Below are positions 33,401 through 41,075 of a stretch of DNA of 64,000 bases, in pieces; position 1 is the stretch's first letter; each line of letters opens with the position of its first letter. Source of the DNA: Luteimicrobium sp049844995 (GTDB taxonomy: Bacteria; Actinomycetota; Actinomycetes; Actinomycetales; Cellulomonadaceae); assembly GCF_049844995.1 (NCBI RefSeq), contig NZ_JBNCMC010000001.1, positions 496,001 to 560,000 on the forward strand. The letters are read 5' to 3'. The position numbers were made by a program, and so were the translations under genes. The notes under the pieces were generated by a model. That model searched no databases, was not told the origin of the DNA, and saw nothing but the letters and a program-made list of their open reading frames with translations.

Positions 33401-34713
33401 TCGTCGGGAGCACGCTGCTCGTCAAGGACCTCGACCCGCGACCGGGCGAGGTGAGCTTCCGGCTGCTGAACCCGCCTCCGGGCACCTACCACGTGGTGGT
33501 CAGCGGGACGAGGGTCCCGTCCGGATCGACCGCGTTCGACTACCACGAGGCGGTCTTCTCGGACGGGATCGGCACGGTCACGGTCGACGACCGGGCGACC
33601 CACCGGCTGCAGTCGGGTGACCGGTTGCCGGTCCGGGCGACCATCACCCCGACCGCCGAGCCGACGAACGACCTCGGCCTGGTGGCGAGCGTGCCGGTCG
33701 CCAACGCCCAGGGCGTCACGATCGGCCACACCGAGGTAGGGATCGGCGCGGTGACCACGCCGCAGGCGACCGTGCTGTCCACGTTCAAGCCGATGGTGGC
33801 CTCCGACCTGAACGACGCCGGGCTCGTCGTCGGTGACCACCAGGTGGCCGGCTACCCGGTCCCGACGCGCTGGACCCAGGACGGCGGGTTCGTCGACTAC
33901 GACATGGGCGTCGGCGGCAAGCTGGGCACCGTCTACGACACCAACGAGGACGGCACGGCCGTCGGTGAGATCCAGACGGTGTCCGACGGGACCCAGGTGG
34001 GCCTGTGGCGGCCGGACGGGACGCGGGTCCAGGTCGGGCGACCGGACTGGCGCGCCTACACCGCGGCCCGCGCGTTCGGCCTGAACGACAAGGGCGTGGT
34101 GGTCGGCGACGCTCGGGCCTCGATCAAGGAGTCCGACGGCCTGACCCACAGCTACATCGAGGGCTGGACCTGGACCGAGGAGCGCGGCTTCACGCGGCTG
34201 GCCGACCTGGACGGCGACCCGTCGGCCACGACGCCGTTCGCCGTCGACGACGACGGGTACGTCGTCGGAGTCTCCCTCGTGGCCCACGCCAAGCACGCGG
34301 TGCTCTGGCACCCCGACGGCAGCGCCGAGGACCTCGGCACCCTGCCCGGCCAGCAGACCTCGATGGCCACCGCGATCAGCGCCGACGGGACGGTCGTCGG
34401 CACCAGCGGCGACGACGCCTTCGTGTGGACCCGGGCCGGGGGCATGAAGCGGCTGCCGGACTACGGCTTCAACGGGACGGCGACCAAGGTCACCGACGAC
34501 GGCTGGGTCCTCGGGAGCGCCGAGCTGGAGCCGGACGTGTCGGTCCCCGTCGTCTGGGACCCGCAGGGCCGGATCTACGACCTCAGCCGGATGATCGACC
34601 CCGCGACGCTGTCCGCCGTGGAACCCATGGGGATCAACAACCGGCACCAGGTCCTCGTCTACGGCTACGTCGGGTCCGGCTCCGGGATGGCGCTCGTCCA
34701 GCTGCCCGGATAG
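30424..34713 (+). CDS. Secreted S8 subtilase with HAF-repeat C-terminus
   Basis: A protein of 1,429 residues. A signal peptide ends near VAAPTYA-AG. An inhibitor-like prodomain (about 95-165) is followed by the S8 domain with Asp223 (ILDTGVD), His402 (HGTHVAG), oxyanion Asn in SAGNDG, and Ser598 (NGTSMAAPE). A long insertion of about 120 residues separates Asp and His. A beta-rich region and a PPC-like domain (about 950-1060) follow. The last 350 residues contain repeated HAF-type units (ALNDAGLVVGD-like: DLNDAGLVVGD, GLNDKGVVVGDA, DDDGYVVGVS, SADGTVVGTS), likely a beta-propeller. It degrades proteins outside the cell. Upstream in-frame sequence is a shadow. Confidence 0.92.
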   Translation: MSPSRRSRLGSVPSATLRRAGIATLALGTVLGVAAPTYAAGLDEPPGLAAHRQATETPAPDGDADGPVFTQRSDGTAALADKLGQPDLTELRKAEVKDQARVTVLVATKTGDTHAVADAVDAVGGVVGRSEDKLGYVRATVAPDDVAELADRDDVLAIDLDRTFDVPDTSVSATPTGKAAVAAPGASTPADNPYLPVGETGATDFTAKHPTWDGRGVTVGILDTGVDLSQPALQRTTTGQPKIADWFTATDPVVDNDASWARVQNFVTGPTFTSGGITWTAPNGRYGLVILNEASFKGELGGDLNRDGDTTDRIGVLYDPETHDIRVDANLDFDFTDDPVMRPYDEGHQVGYLGTDDPATDVAERLPFTVDYREDVDLSPLGGVNVGKTADYVNLGVVSGAHGTHVAGIVAGNGVLGGSMRGAAPGAQIVSARACTFSGGCTTVALTEGMIDLVTEHHVDVVNLSVGGLTALNDGSDAIAQLYDRLIDQYGVQIVVSAGNDGAGVNTVSPPSTSASAISVAASVSKQTWRADYGADVKAAQGMFPFSARGPGEDGGGKPDLAAPGAAVSTVPSWMPGAGVAQTGYSLPAGYQLMNGTSMAAPEVTGDAALLLSAASADRTEVTARGLKTALTDGARPIHGVPTAAQGSGLADVTAAWKVLSKGVGTGTYDVAAPVCTSLSSLLTTPNTGTGVYNRCLPGEGGQQVGATKTYDVAVARTDGGATRRHKLSWVGNDGTFAAPKSVDIGTGKVEVPVTARPATAGLHSAILQVDDPSTHGTDLLIPVTIVVPRAAAAPTRTVVESGLVARSTSRSFFVSVPEGVANLQLNLSRFGRGDVRVIAFDPSGMPRNDTSASACFTVSDPGSCNPTDRAYLDPEPGVWEFQVEARRTSVSADNPFRASVALQGVAVGSATTTIDELAVHQSQGVDMTATNDWGTTDVHAEQGAVGRVRDQVGEVAEGATDEAGVYVPRDVTEVDMSFTPRDADADLEVYVFVGSTLLVKDLDPRPGEVSFRLLNPPPGTYHVVVSGTRVPSGSTAFDYHEAVFSDGIGTVTVDDRATHRLQSGDRLPVRATITPTAEPTNDLGLVASVPVANAQGVTIGHTEVGIGAVTTPQATVLSTFKPMVASDLNDAGLVVGDHQVAGYPVPTRWTQDGGFVDYDMGVGGKLGTVYDTNEDGTAVGEIQTVSDGTQVGLWRPDGTRVQVGRPDWRAYTAARAFGLNDKGVVVGDARASIKESDGLTHSYIEGWTWTEERGFTRLADLDGDPSATTPFAVDDDGYVVGVSLVAHAKHAVLWHPDGSAEDLGTLPGQQTSMATAISADGTVVGTSGDDAFVWTRAGGMKRLPDYGFNGTATKVTDDGWVLGSAELEPDVSVPVVWDPQGRIYDLSRMIDPATLSAVEPMGINNRHQVLVYGYVGSGSGMALVQLPG

Positions 34714-34728
34714 CCCCGAGCCGCCGGC

Positions 34729-34766
34729 GGGCCCGGACGTCCACCGAGCGGTGGGCGTCCGGGCCC
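34729..34766 (+). terminator. Strong hairpin terminator of the S8 protease gene
   Basis: Two 17-nt arms (34729-34745 and 34750-34766) pair throughout, with one T-G wobble, around a GAGC loop. It starts 16 nt after the protease stop. There is no T-run, as is usual in high-GC actinobacteria. Confidence 0.75.
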
Positions 34767-34842
34767 GTTCGGCTTACCCCCGTCGGTGCGGGGCGCCGCC
34801 TCGGTGCACCCCGCCGACCTGAGCAGGACGTGAGGAGCGGCG

Positions 34843-35856
34843 ATGAGGGATCTTCCGGGGCTCGGGACCGACGAGTCGACGGCGTACCGGCTGATGGTGG
34901 AGCGACCGTCGTGCAGCACCCACGAGCTGGCGCTGCTGATGGCGGTCGAGCAGTCGCACGCCGCGATGCTGCTGAGCGGTCTGGAGTCCAGGGGGCTGGT
35001 CGCCAGGTCGGCGGTGCCGGGCCGCTTCGTCGCCTCCCCGCCGGACCTCGCGCTCGGCGCGATGGTCATGGAGCGTCAGGAGGAGCTCCGCGGACTCCAG
35101 CTCGAGCTCGGTCGGCTGTCCCAGGCGTACCGCGGCTCGCCGGGCCGGGACCTCGCCGACGTGATCGACGTGGTCAGCGGACGGGACGCGGTCGCGCAGC
35201 GGTTCCGGCAGCTGCACGGTGCCGCTCGTGAGGAGGTGCTCGCGTTCGTCAGGGCAGGCGTCGTCGCCGTCTCGGCGGAGGACAACCGCGAGGAGGACGA
35301 CGCCGTCGCGCGCGGGGTCGGCTACCGCGTGGTGGTGGAGCGGTCGTTGCTGGACCGACCGGGATTCCTGGCCGAGGCCGAAGCGTCGTTGGCCGCCGGT
35401 GAGGAGGTCCGGCTCGCCCGAGAGCTGCCGCTCCGGATGCTCGTCGTCGACCGCCGGCTCGCGCTGGTGCCGATGGCGGCCGCCGAGGGTCCGGCCGCCG
35501 AGGGCGCGGCCGTGCCGGGCGCTCGTGCCGACGACGCCGGTGTCGGTGCGCTGCTGGTGCACCGCAGCAGCCTGCTCGACGCGCTGGTCACGCTCTTCGA
35601 GGAGGTCTGGCGCGGAGCGAGGTCGTTGTCGATGACCCCCGACGGGCCGAGCGAGATCGACCACGGCGCCCTGGACCCGCTGGACTCCAAGGTCCTCCAG
35701 CTGCTGCTCTCCGGGCTCACCGACCGTGGGGTGGCGACCCAGCTCGGGCTCTCGCTGCGCACCGTGCAGCGGCGGGTGCGCGAGCTGATGAACCAGGCCG
35801 GCGTGGAGAGCCGGCTCCAGCTCGGTCTGGAGGTCGGCCGCCGGGGCTGGGTCTGA
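34843..35856 (+). CDS. TrmB/LuxR-like transcriptional regulator
   Basis: A protein of 337 residues. The N-terminus (about 8-65) is a winged helix of TrmB type (ESTAYRLMVERPSCSTHELA, LSGLESRGLVARS). The middle has a phospholipase-D-like/TrmB effector fold (RSLLDRPGFL, VHRSSLLDALVTLFEEVWRGA). The C-terminus (about 280-335) is a LuxR-type helix-turn-helix: LLLSGLTDRGVATQLGLSLR then TVQRRVRELMN. GAGGAG lies before the ATG at 34843. Such regulators often sit directly beside large S8 proteases, so it probably controls the upstream gene, although the terminator between them suggests separate transcripts. Confidence 0.82.
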   Translation: MRDLPGLGTDESTAYRLMVERPSCSTHELALLMAVEQSHAAMLLSGLESRGLVARSAVPGRFVASPPDLALGAMVMERQEELRGLQLELGRLSQAYRGSPGRDLADVIDVVSGRDAVAQRFRQLHGAAREEVLAFVRAGVVAVSAEDNREEDDAVARGVGYRVVVERSLLDRPGFLAEAEASLAAGEEVRLARELPLRMLVVDRRLALVPMAAAEGPAAEGAAVPGARADDAGVGALLVHRSSLLDALVTLFEEVWRGARSLSMTPDGPSEIDHGALDPLDSKVLQLLLSGLTDRGVATQLGLSLRTVQRRVRELMNQAGVESRLQLGLEVGRRGWV

Positions 35857-35936
35857 CAGGCCTCAGCACGTGTCGAGTCCGGCCTGGCGCCGACCGCCGT
35901 CCTCGCGGGGCGTCGCGCTGAGCCCGCGGGCGGTGC

Positions 35937-36941
35937 TCAGGCCCGGCCGGCGAACGCCTCCGTCACACGACGCACGCTCGACGCCAGCCCCCACCGCTCG
36001 ACGAGCGCCGCGAGCGCCTCGGGGTCCGCGGGCGCGGAAGGGACGTCGTCGGGCACGGGGCGTTGCGCGGTGGGGGAGGGCAGCGTCACGGGCGCGGAGC
36101 GGACCACCTGGACGACGACGGGGGCGACGTCGAGGTAGTCGGACGCCTCGACGAGGCGGCGCCGCTGCGTGGCGGTGAGGCCGGGGTCGGTGGAGTCCCG
36201 GGCGGCGAGGATCCCGTCGAGGGTGCCGTACCGGGCGATGAGCGTGGCGGCCGTCTTCTCGCCGATCCCGACGACGCCGGGCAGCCCGTCCGACGGGTCG
36301 CCGCGCAGGGTCGCCATGTCGGCGTACGCGGCGCCGGTGGGCACGCCGTACTTGTCGTGGAGCACCGCCTGGTCGACCGTCAGGAGGTTCTTGATGCCCT
36401 TGACGGGGTAGAGGATGCGGACGCCGGCGTCGTCGTCGACGAGCTGGAACAGGTCGCGGTCACCCGTCACCACGTCGACGCGGTCGCGTTCGGCGGCCGG
36501 CTTCGCGACCTCGCGGGCCGTGAGCGTGCCGATCACGTCGTCGGCCTCGAAGCCGGGCGCCCCGACGCGCGCGATCCCGAGCGCCGCGAGCACGTCGACG
36601 ATCACGGGGACCTGCGCGACCAGCGCGGGCGGCACCTCCTCGACCCACTGGGGGCCGTCCGGCCCGGCGACCTCCGCTGCAACCTCGGAGACCACCCGGT
36701 GCGCCTTGTACGACGGGATCGCCGCGACCCGGAACGCCGGGCGCCAGTCGTCGTCCCAGCAGGCGACGAGGCGGGTCGGCCGGTGGTCCGTCACGAGCGT
36801 CGCGATCATGTCGAGCAGGCCCCGCACCGCGTTGACGGGGGTGCCGTCGGGGGCGCGGAGCGAGTCCGGAACCCCGAAGTACGCGCGGAAGTACAGGCTC
36901 GCGGTGTCGAGGAGGAGCAGGCGGCCGGGGGTCGAGGGCAT
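35937..36941 (-). CDS. 5'-3' exonuclease (PolA N-terminal/FEN-like)
   Basis: A 334-residue flap nuclease related to the N-terminal domain of DNA polymerase I. The acidic metal sites are seen in LLLLDTASLYFRAYFG (about 8-23), PGFEADDVIGTLT and DVVTGDRDLFQLV. The helix-hairpin-helix DNA-binding element is LPGVVGIGEKTAATLIARYG (near 233-252). It has no polymerase domain, so it is a stand-alone exonuclease, common in actinobacteria and thought to help remove RNA primers or flaps. The start is the ATG at 36941. Confidence 0.93.
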   Translation of the reverse strand: MPSTPGRLLLLDTASLYFRAYFGVPDSLRAPDGTPVNAVRGLLDMIATLVTDHRPTRLVACWDDDWRPAFRVAAIPSYKAHRVVSEVAAEVAGPDGPQWVEEVPPALVAQVPVIVDVLAALGIARVGAPGFEADDVIGTLTAREVAKPAAERDRVDVVTGDRDLFQLVDDDAGVRILYPVKGIKNLLTVDQAVLHDKYGVPTGAAYADMATLRGDPSDGLPGVVGIGEKTAATLIARYGTLDGILAARDSTDPGLTATQRRRLVEASDYLDVAPVVVQVVRSAPVTLPSPTAQRPVPDDVPSAPADPEALAALVERWGLASSVRRVTEAFAGRA

Positions 36942-37043
36942 GCGCCCATCCTGCCCGGTGGGTGCTGACACCACGACCCACCCGGCACCCGGGTACCGGT
37001 CGGGGTGCGACCCAGGACCGACGCGCCGCGCGGCGTCCCCGCA

Positions 37044-37049
37044 TACCGT
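37044..37049 (+). promoter_or_regulatory. -10 box TACCGT of a leaderless promoter
   Basis: TACCGT ends 6 nt before the ATG at 37056, supporting that start for the histidine kinase rather than the earlier in-frame GTG at 37005. Confidence 0.45.
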
Positions 37050-37055
37050 GGTCGG

Positions 37056-38555
37056 ATGACCGCCGCGGGCACGACGAGCGCGGGCGCCCCGACGACGCTC
37101 GGACCGCTCGACCGCCGTCGTCCCCGCCTGTTCCTCGCGTTCACGCTCGGGTTCCTGGCGCTCGTCGGGACGGCCGGCGCGTCGCACCGGTTCATGTCGG
37201 ACCGGTTCATGCCCGCCGCCCGGCCCCTCGACGCCGGCGCGGTCCTCCTGCTGCTCGTCGCGCCGCTGGTCGTGGCGCTCGGGCTGCGCCGGCGGGTGAC
37301 CGCCGTCGTCGTGACGGTGGCGGCGCTGACCGCGTACGTCCTCGCGGGCTACCCGCTCGGGCCGGTGTTCGTCTCGACGGAGGGCGTGCTCGTCGGGCTG
37401 GTGCTGAGCGGGCCCGCGCGGTCGGGACGGGTCGCGGCGTGGTCGGGCCTCGCGGCCCTCGCCGTCACGGTGCCGCTCGCGTTCACCGCGCGGGACGAGG
37501 CGTTCCCCGGGCCGGCGGGGGTGGCGGGCGGGCTGGCGTGGTCGTGCGTGCTGCTCCTGCTCGCGGGCGGGCTGCGGGGGCGGTACGACCGCATGGCGGA
37601 GCGCCGCGCCCGCGCCCGCGAGGCCGCGGGCCGCCGCGAGCACGACGCCGTGACCGCCGAGCGCCTCCGCATCGCGCGCGAGCTCCACGACGTCCTCGCC
37701 CACTCCCTCTCGGGCATCTCCGTGCAGGCCGGCGTCGGGCTGCACCTCCTGGACCGCGACGTCGAGCAGGCCCGCTCCGCGCTGACGCAGATCCGCTCCA
37801 CGAGCATCGAGGCGCTCGACGAGGTCCGCGCGGTCCTCGGGATCGTCCGGTCCGACGACGGCGCCCCCGCGGGCGGACCGGTGACGCCGGGGGCCGGGCC
37901 GGGTGGGGAGCCGGTGGCGGGCCAGCCAGCGGGCGACACCCCGGGCGGCGCGGGGCTCGGTGCCGCGCCCCGGACCCCGTCGTGGACGCTCGACGCGCTC
38001 CCGCGCCTGGTCGACGAGTTCACCGTGCCCGGGGGGCCCGTCGCGACGCTCGACGACGCGCTGTCGCCGGCCGCGCGCGCCCAGGTCCCGCCGCACGTGG
38101 CGGGCGTCGTGTTCCGCGTGGTCCAGGAGTCGCTGACGAACGCGCGCCGGCACGCGACCGGGGCCACGCGCGTCGAGGTGCGGCTCGCGGCGGACCCCTC
38201 GGGTGACGGGGCGCTCGTTGTCCGCGTGAGCGACGACGGACCGGGGCCTGGTGCGGGGGGCGAGGCTGCGTCGTCGGGCGCGGGGGACGCGGAGCCGGCG
38301 GCGGGGTACGGGCTGCGGGGGATGCGCGAGCGGGTCGAGGCGGCGGGCGGCGTCGTGCGGGCAGGTGCGCGCGACGATGGGCGGCGGGGGTTCGAGGTCG
38401 AGGCCCGCGTCCCCCTTGCCCTGGAGCCGTCAGAACGTGGTGAGTCCCGAGGCTTACGAGCTTCTGACGTGAGCGCAGTCGCCGGCGAGTTGTCAGAACC
38501 AGGTGAGCCTCGGGACTCACGAGCTTCTGACAGTTCGGGAGGGGAGGACAGATGA
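37056..38555 (+). CDS. NarL-family sensor histidine kinase with palindrome-encoded tail
   Basis: A protein of 499 residues. The N-terminal half has about five hydrophobic helices (about 25-185). The dimerisation/phosphoacceptor helix contains RELHDVLAHSLSGISVQAG with His211 (HisKA_3). The ATPase domain has VVFRVVQESLTNARRH, the G1 box SDDGPGPG and the G2 box YGLRGMRERV. The last 42 residues repeat a motif twice (SERGESRGLRASD and SEPGEPRDSRASD) because a palindromic element lies in the reading frame (38430-38531). The stop overlaps the start of the response regulator by 4 bases. The pair senses an unknown envelope signal. Confidence 0.92.
   Translation: MTAAGTTSAGAPTTLGPLDRRRPRLFLAFTLGFLALVGTAGASHRFMSDRFMPAARPLDAGAVLLLLVAPLVVALGLRRRVTAVVVTVAALTAYVLAGYPLGPVFVSTEGVLVGLVLSGPARSGRVAAWSGLAALAVTVPLAFTARDEAFPGPAGVAGGLAWSCVLLLLAGGLRGRYDRMAERRARAREAAGRREHDAVTAERLRIARELHDVLAHSLSGISVQAGVGLHLLDRDVEQARSALTQIRSTSIEALDEVRAVLGIVRSDDGAPAGGPVTPGAGPGGEPVAGQPAGDTPGGAGLGAAPRTPSWTLDALPRLVDEFTVPGGPVATLDDALSPAARAQVPPHVAGVVFRVVQESLTNARRHATGATRVEVRLAADPSGDGALVVRVSDDGPGPGAGGEAASSGAGDAEPAAGYGLRGMRERVEAAGGVVRAGARDDGRRGFEVEARVPLALEPSERGESRGLRASDVSAVAGELSEPGEPRDSRASDSSGGEDR
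38430..38531. repeat. Palindromic element, family C, inside coding sequence
   Basis: Two 39-nt units (38430-38468 and 38493-38531) both start TCAGAAC and end GAGCTTCTGAC. Their centres (GTGAGTCCCGAGGCTTAC and GTGAGCCTCGGGACTCAC) are reverse complements of each other except for one base. The whole therefore reads both as a direct repeat at its ends and as an inverted repeat at its core. It is translated in frame as the last residues of the histidine kinase. Confidence 0.78.
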
Positions 38556-39250
38556 GCGGGGGTGTGGAGGTGCCCGACGACGGCGCAATCCGGGTGCTGC
38601 TGGCCGACGACCAGGCTCTGGTCCGGGGCGGGTTCCGGGCGCTCGTCGACTCGGAGCCCGACATGACGGTCGTCGGGGAGGCGTCCACCGGCGACGACGC
38701 GGTGCGCCTGACGCACGACCTGCGGCCCGACGTCGTGCTCATGGACATCCGCATGCCCGGGCTCGACGGGCTCGAGGCGACGCGGCGGATCGTGGCCGAC
38801 CCGGCGGCGTCGGGCACGCACGTGGTGGTCGTGACGACGTTCGAGCTCGACGAGTACGTGGCCGAGGCGATCCGGTCGGGCGCGAGCGGGTTCCTCGTCA
38901 AGGACACCGAGCCGGCCGACCTCGTCCGGGCGGTCCGCGTCGCGGCGCACGGCGACGCGCTACTGTCGCCGACGGTGACGCGGCGCCTGCTCGCGCGGGT
39001 CGCCGACGCCACGCGCCCCGTCGCGTCGCCGCCCGGGCTCGACGACCTGACGCCGCGCGAGCGCGAGGTGCTCGTCGAGGTGGCGCGCGGGCTGTCGAAC
39101 GACGAGATCGCGCGGACCTTGTACCTGTCGGAGTCGACGGTCAAGACGCACGTGTCGCGGACGATGACCAAGCTCGGGGCGCGGGACCGCGCGCAGCTCG
39201 TCGTGCTCGCCTACGAGGCGGGGCTCGTCCGGCCGGGCTGGACCGACTGA
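38552..39250 (+). CDS. NarL/FixJ-family response regulator
   Basis: A 232-residue two-domain regulator. The receiver domain (about 12-130) has the phosphoacceptor Asp65 in VVLMDIRMPGLDG, acidic residues LADDQ near 18-20, and the switch Thr/Lys in VVTTFE and FLVKDTEPADL. The LuxR-type helix-turn-helix (about 165-225) contains LTPREREVLVEVARGLSNDE and TVKTHVSRTMTKLGARDRAQ. It overlaps the kinase gene by 4 bases (ATGA), so the two are co-translated. Targets are unknown. Confidence 0.95.
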   Translation: MSGGVEVPDDGAIRVLLADDQALVRGGFRALVDSEPDMTVVGEASTGDDAVRLTHDLRPDVVLMDIRMPGLDGLEATRRIVADPAASGTHVVVVTTFELDEYVAEAIRSGASGFLVKDTEPADLVRAVRVAAHGDALLSPTVTRRLLARVADATRPVASPPGLDDLTPREREVLVEVARGLSNDEIARTLYLSESTVKTHVSRTMTKLGARDRAQLVVLAYEAGLVRPGWTD

Positions 39251-39256
39251 CCTGCT

Positions 39257-39375
39257 CGTAGCGCGACTGACCTACACGACCCAGCGCGCTCCATGGCGCG
39301 AAACGGTACGCATCGGGACGAAGAGGCGCGGGGCTGGTGCCCGGGAGCAGTGCTGTGTAGGTGGGTCGCGCTACG
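39257..39375. repeat. Large palindromic element, family E (related to A)
   Basis: The outer arms are 21 nt each (39257-39277 and 39355-39375), complementary except for two adjacent bases: CGTAGCGCGAC then ACCTACAC on the left, and the complement on the right. They enclose 77 nt that include GCGCGCTCCATGGCGCG, an inner hairpin. It lies 6 nt beyond the response regulator stop. The GTAGCGC core is shared with family A. No protein-coding signal is seen inside. Confidence 0.62.
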
Positions 39376-39511
39376 TCGGCACCACGGGGGTACGAGGTCG
39401 CCAACCCTCGGGGGACGACCCGGCCACCCCCGGCGGGCGACGGTGAGGGTGCGGCCGAAGCGGCCGTCGTCGGGACCCGAAGAGAGTTCCGGCGTGACGG
39501 AGGAGGTCATC

Positions 39512-39817
39512 ATGCTCAGCGCACTCGTCCCGGCCCACGCGGCCGTGGTCGCGCACCCCTACTGGAACGGCGGAGGCGGGCCCGGCTTCGGCTGGTGGTT
39601 CATCTTCCCGCTGCTCTGGTTCCTGCTGTTCGCGTCGATCGTGTTCCTGGTGGCGCGCGGCGCACGCCGCCGCTGGCAGTCCGGCGGCGCGTACGGTCCG
39701 CCGTGGGCGCGGGGGAACCAGACGGCGATCTCGGTCCTCGGCGAGCGCTACGCCCGCGGAGAGATCGACGAGGCCGAGTACCGCGCCAGGCTCGAGGTGC
39801 TCACGCGTCAGCAGTGA
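39512..39817 (+). CDS. Small membrane protein with SHOCT domain
   Basis: A 101-residue protein. A short N-terminus is followed by an aromatic, Gly-rich segment (YWNGGGGPGFGWWF) and one strong hydrophobic helix (about 27-47). A basic loop and a C-terminal SHOCT domain follow (SVLGERYARGEIDEAEYRAR). The ATG at 39512 has GGAGGAGG upstream, so the longer frame from 39293 is rejected. It overlaps the convergent membrane protein gene by 17 nt. The role is unknown. Confidence 0.85.
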   Translation: MLSALVPAHAAVVAHPYWNGGGGPGFGWWFIFPLLWFLLFASIVFLVARGARRRWQSGGAYGPPWARGNQTAISVLGERYARGEIDEAEYRARLEVLTRQQ

Positions 39818-40418
39818 GCGAGGGCCGTGCTCGTCGGTGGGCCGGGGCGCGGGTCTCCGTCAGCCGCAGGGCGACGAAGCCGGCACCGGCCGCGACGAGC
39901 ACGGCTCCGCCGACCCCGACGACGATCAGGTCGTCGCGCACCTCGGCGCCCGACGCCGCGTCCACGAGGTCCGGGATCGCCATCACGACGCTCGGGTCGG
40001 ACGGCAGGTACGCGACGTCGAACGTCCCGCGGTAGGGGCTGCCGGTCGGGGCGGCCCCCCACTCACCTTCCGGGATGCCGTCGGTGTCGGGGAAGACCCC
40101 GTGGAGGCGCAGGCGTTCGGGGCCGGAGGAGAGCTCGACGACGGCGCGGACGGAGTCCGTGCCGGAGCAGGACTTGCAGCTCTCGGCGTGGTAGATCTCG
40201 GCGTCGTGCGCCGTCGTCGTGACGCCCGACGCAGCGAGCTCGTGCGCGCGGCCCTCGTCGGCGTCGTCGGTCCACCAGATCGCGAGACCCGCGAACGCGG
40301 CCACCCCGCCGAGGATGGCGGCACCCTGGCAGACCAGGACGCCGATCTCCCGGCGGTCGCGCCGCCGTCGGGCGTGTGGGGACATCGCCTCGCGGTGGCG
40401 GCCGCGCGTCGTGCCCAT
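39801..40418 (-). CDS. Membrane protein of unknown function (DUF3592-like)
   Basis: A protein of 205 residues with a basic N-terminus, one hydrophobic helix at about 28-48, an extracytoplasmic region of about 110 residues, and a second helix at about 165-188. The middle contains a CxxC motif (ESCKSCSG) in a VTTTAHDAEIYH strand context, and DVAYLPSDPSVVM fits the DUF3592 pattern of a small beta domain between two helices. AGGAGG lies before the ATG at 40418. The function is unknown. Confidence 0.75.
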   Translation of the reverse strand: MGTTRGRHREAMSPHARRRRDRREIGVLVCQGAAILGGVAAFAGLAIWWTDDADEGRAHELAASGVTTTAHDAEIYHAESCKSCSGTDSVRAVVELSSGPERLRLHGVFPDTDGIPEGEWGAAPTGSPYRGTFDVAYLPSDPSVVMAIPDLVDAASGAEVRDDLIVVGVGGAVLVAAGAGFVALRLTETRAPAHRRARPSLTADA

Positions 40419-40529
40419 GGGCGCTCCTCCTGTCGGGCGCTCATGATGGCATGCGCCTGCGCTCCTTGGTGGCCGCGCTGACGGGCGGGTCGCGGGGTGC
40501 AGGTCGGGACGTCGGATAGGTTCCACCGC

Positions 40530-41010
40530 GTGGCACGGAGGGCGTGGCGCGTCGTCGGCGCTTCCGGTGCGGGTGCGCTGGCGTTCGCGCTGGGGGCGCG
40601 GTGGTCCTCGGACCGCGGACCCGACGTCGCTCTCCCGCCCGACGACGCCCCGCCGGGCCAGGTCGTCCAGGCGTACCTGGACGCCGCGAACGCCGACGGC
40701 GAGCGCGTGCTCCGCGGTCACGAGGCCGGCGATGTTCGACGGCGTGGAGCAGGCGTGGCTCAAGAGGAGCCTTTTCGGGCTCGGGCCGCGTGGAGGCTTC
40801 GGGAACCCGACGATCGTGAAGGTCCTCACGGGCGACGTTGTCACCGAGATGACGGGGCGGGACTCGGACCTCGTGGCGGACGTCGTCGTGAGGTTCGAGG
40901 CGCGGGGCCAGGACGGGACGATCGGCCCGGGCGCCGTGACTTGGGGGATCGAGCTGCAGCGCGACACCCCGACGTCGCGCTGGCTCGTCTACGACCAGGG
41001 GCAGGGGTGA
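40530..41010 (+). pseudogene. Frameshifted hypothetical exported protein
   Basis: The N-terminal part reads well in one frame from GTG 40530 (a signal-anchor-like ARRAWRVVGASGAGALAFAL, then PPGQVVQAYLDAANADGERV). The C-terminal part reads well in the next frame from about 40735 to the stop at 41008-41010 (MFDGVEQAWLKRSLFG, VEQ-to-WLVYDQGQG). The switch falls between about 40705 and 40737 and needs one extra base. No slippery heptamer is visible there. It is either a pseudogene or a sequencing indel. The intact protein would be about 160 residues; the family is not recognised. Confidence 0.65.
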
Positions 41011-41063
41011 GCACAGGGCCTGATGCTGTGGCGCGTCTTCCCGTCCCTCGTGCCCTGGATCGG

Positions 41064-41069
41064 TAGCGT
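41064..41069 (+). promoter_or_regulatory. -10 box TAGCGT of a leaderless promoter
   Basis: TAGCGT ends 6 nt before the GTG at 41076, supporting that start for the HipA-like kinase gene. No ribosome binding site or clear -35 box is present. Confidence 0.5.
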
Positions 41070-41075
41070 GCTGTC

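Noticed and set aside
39293..39511. N-terminal extension of the SHOCT membrane protein
   Set aside because: The stretch overlaps the family E palindrome and has an Arg/Pro-rich shadow-like composition. The ATG at 39512 has a strong ribosome binding site.
40700..40740. Programmed ribosomal frameshift in the split gene
   Set aside because: No slippery heptamer or downstream pseudoknot is evident; a mutation or sequencing indel is simpler.
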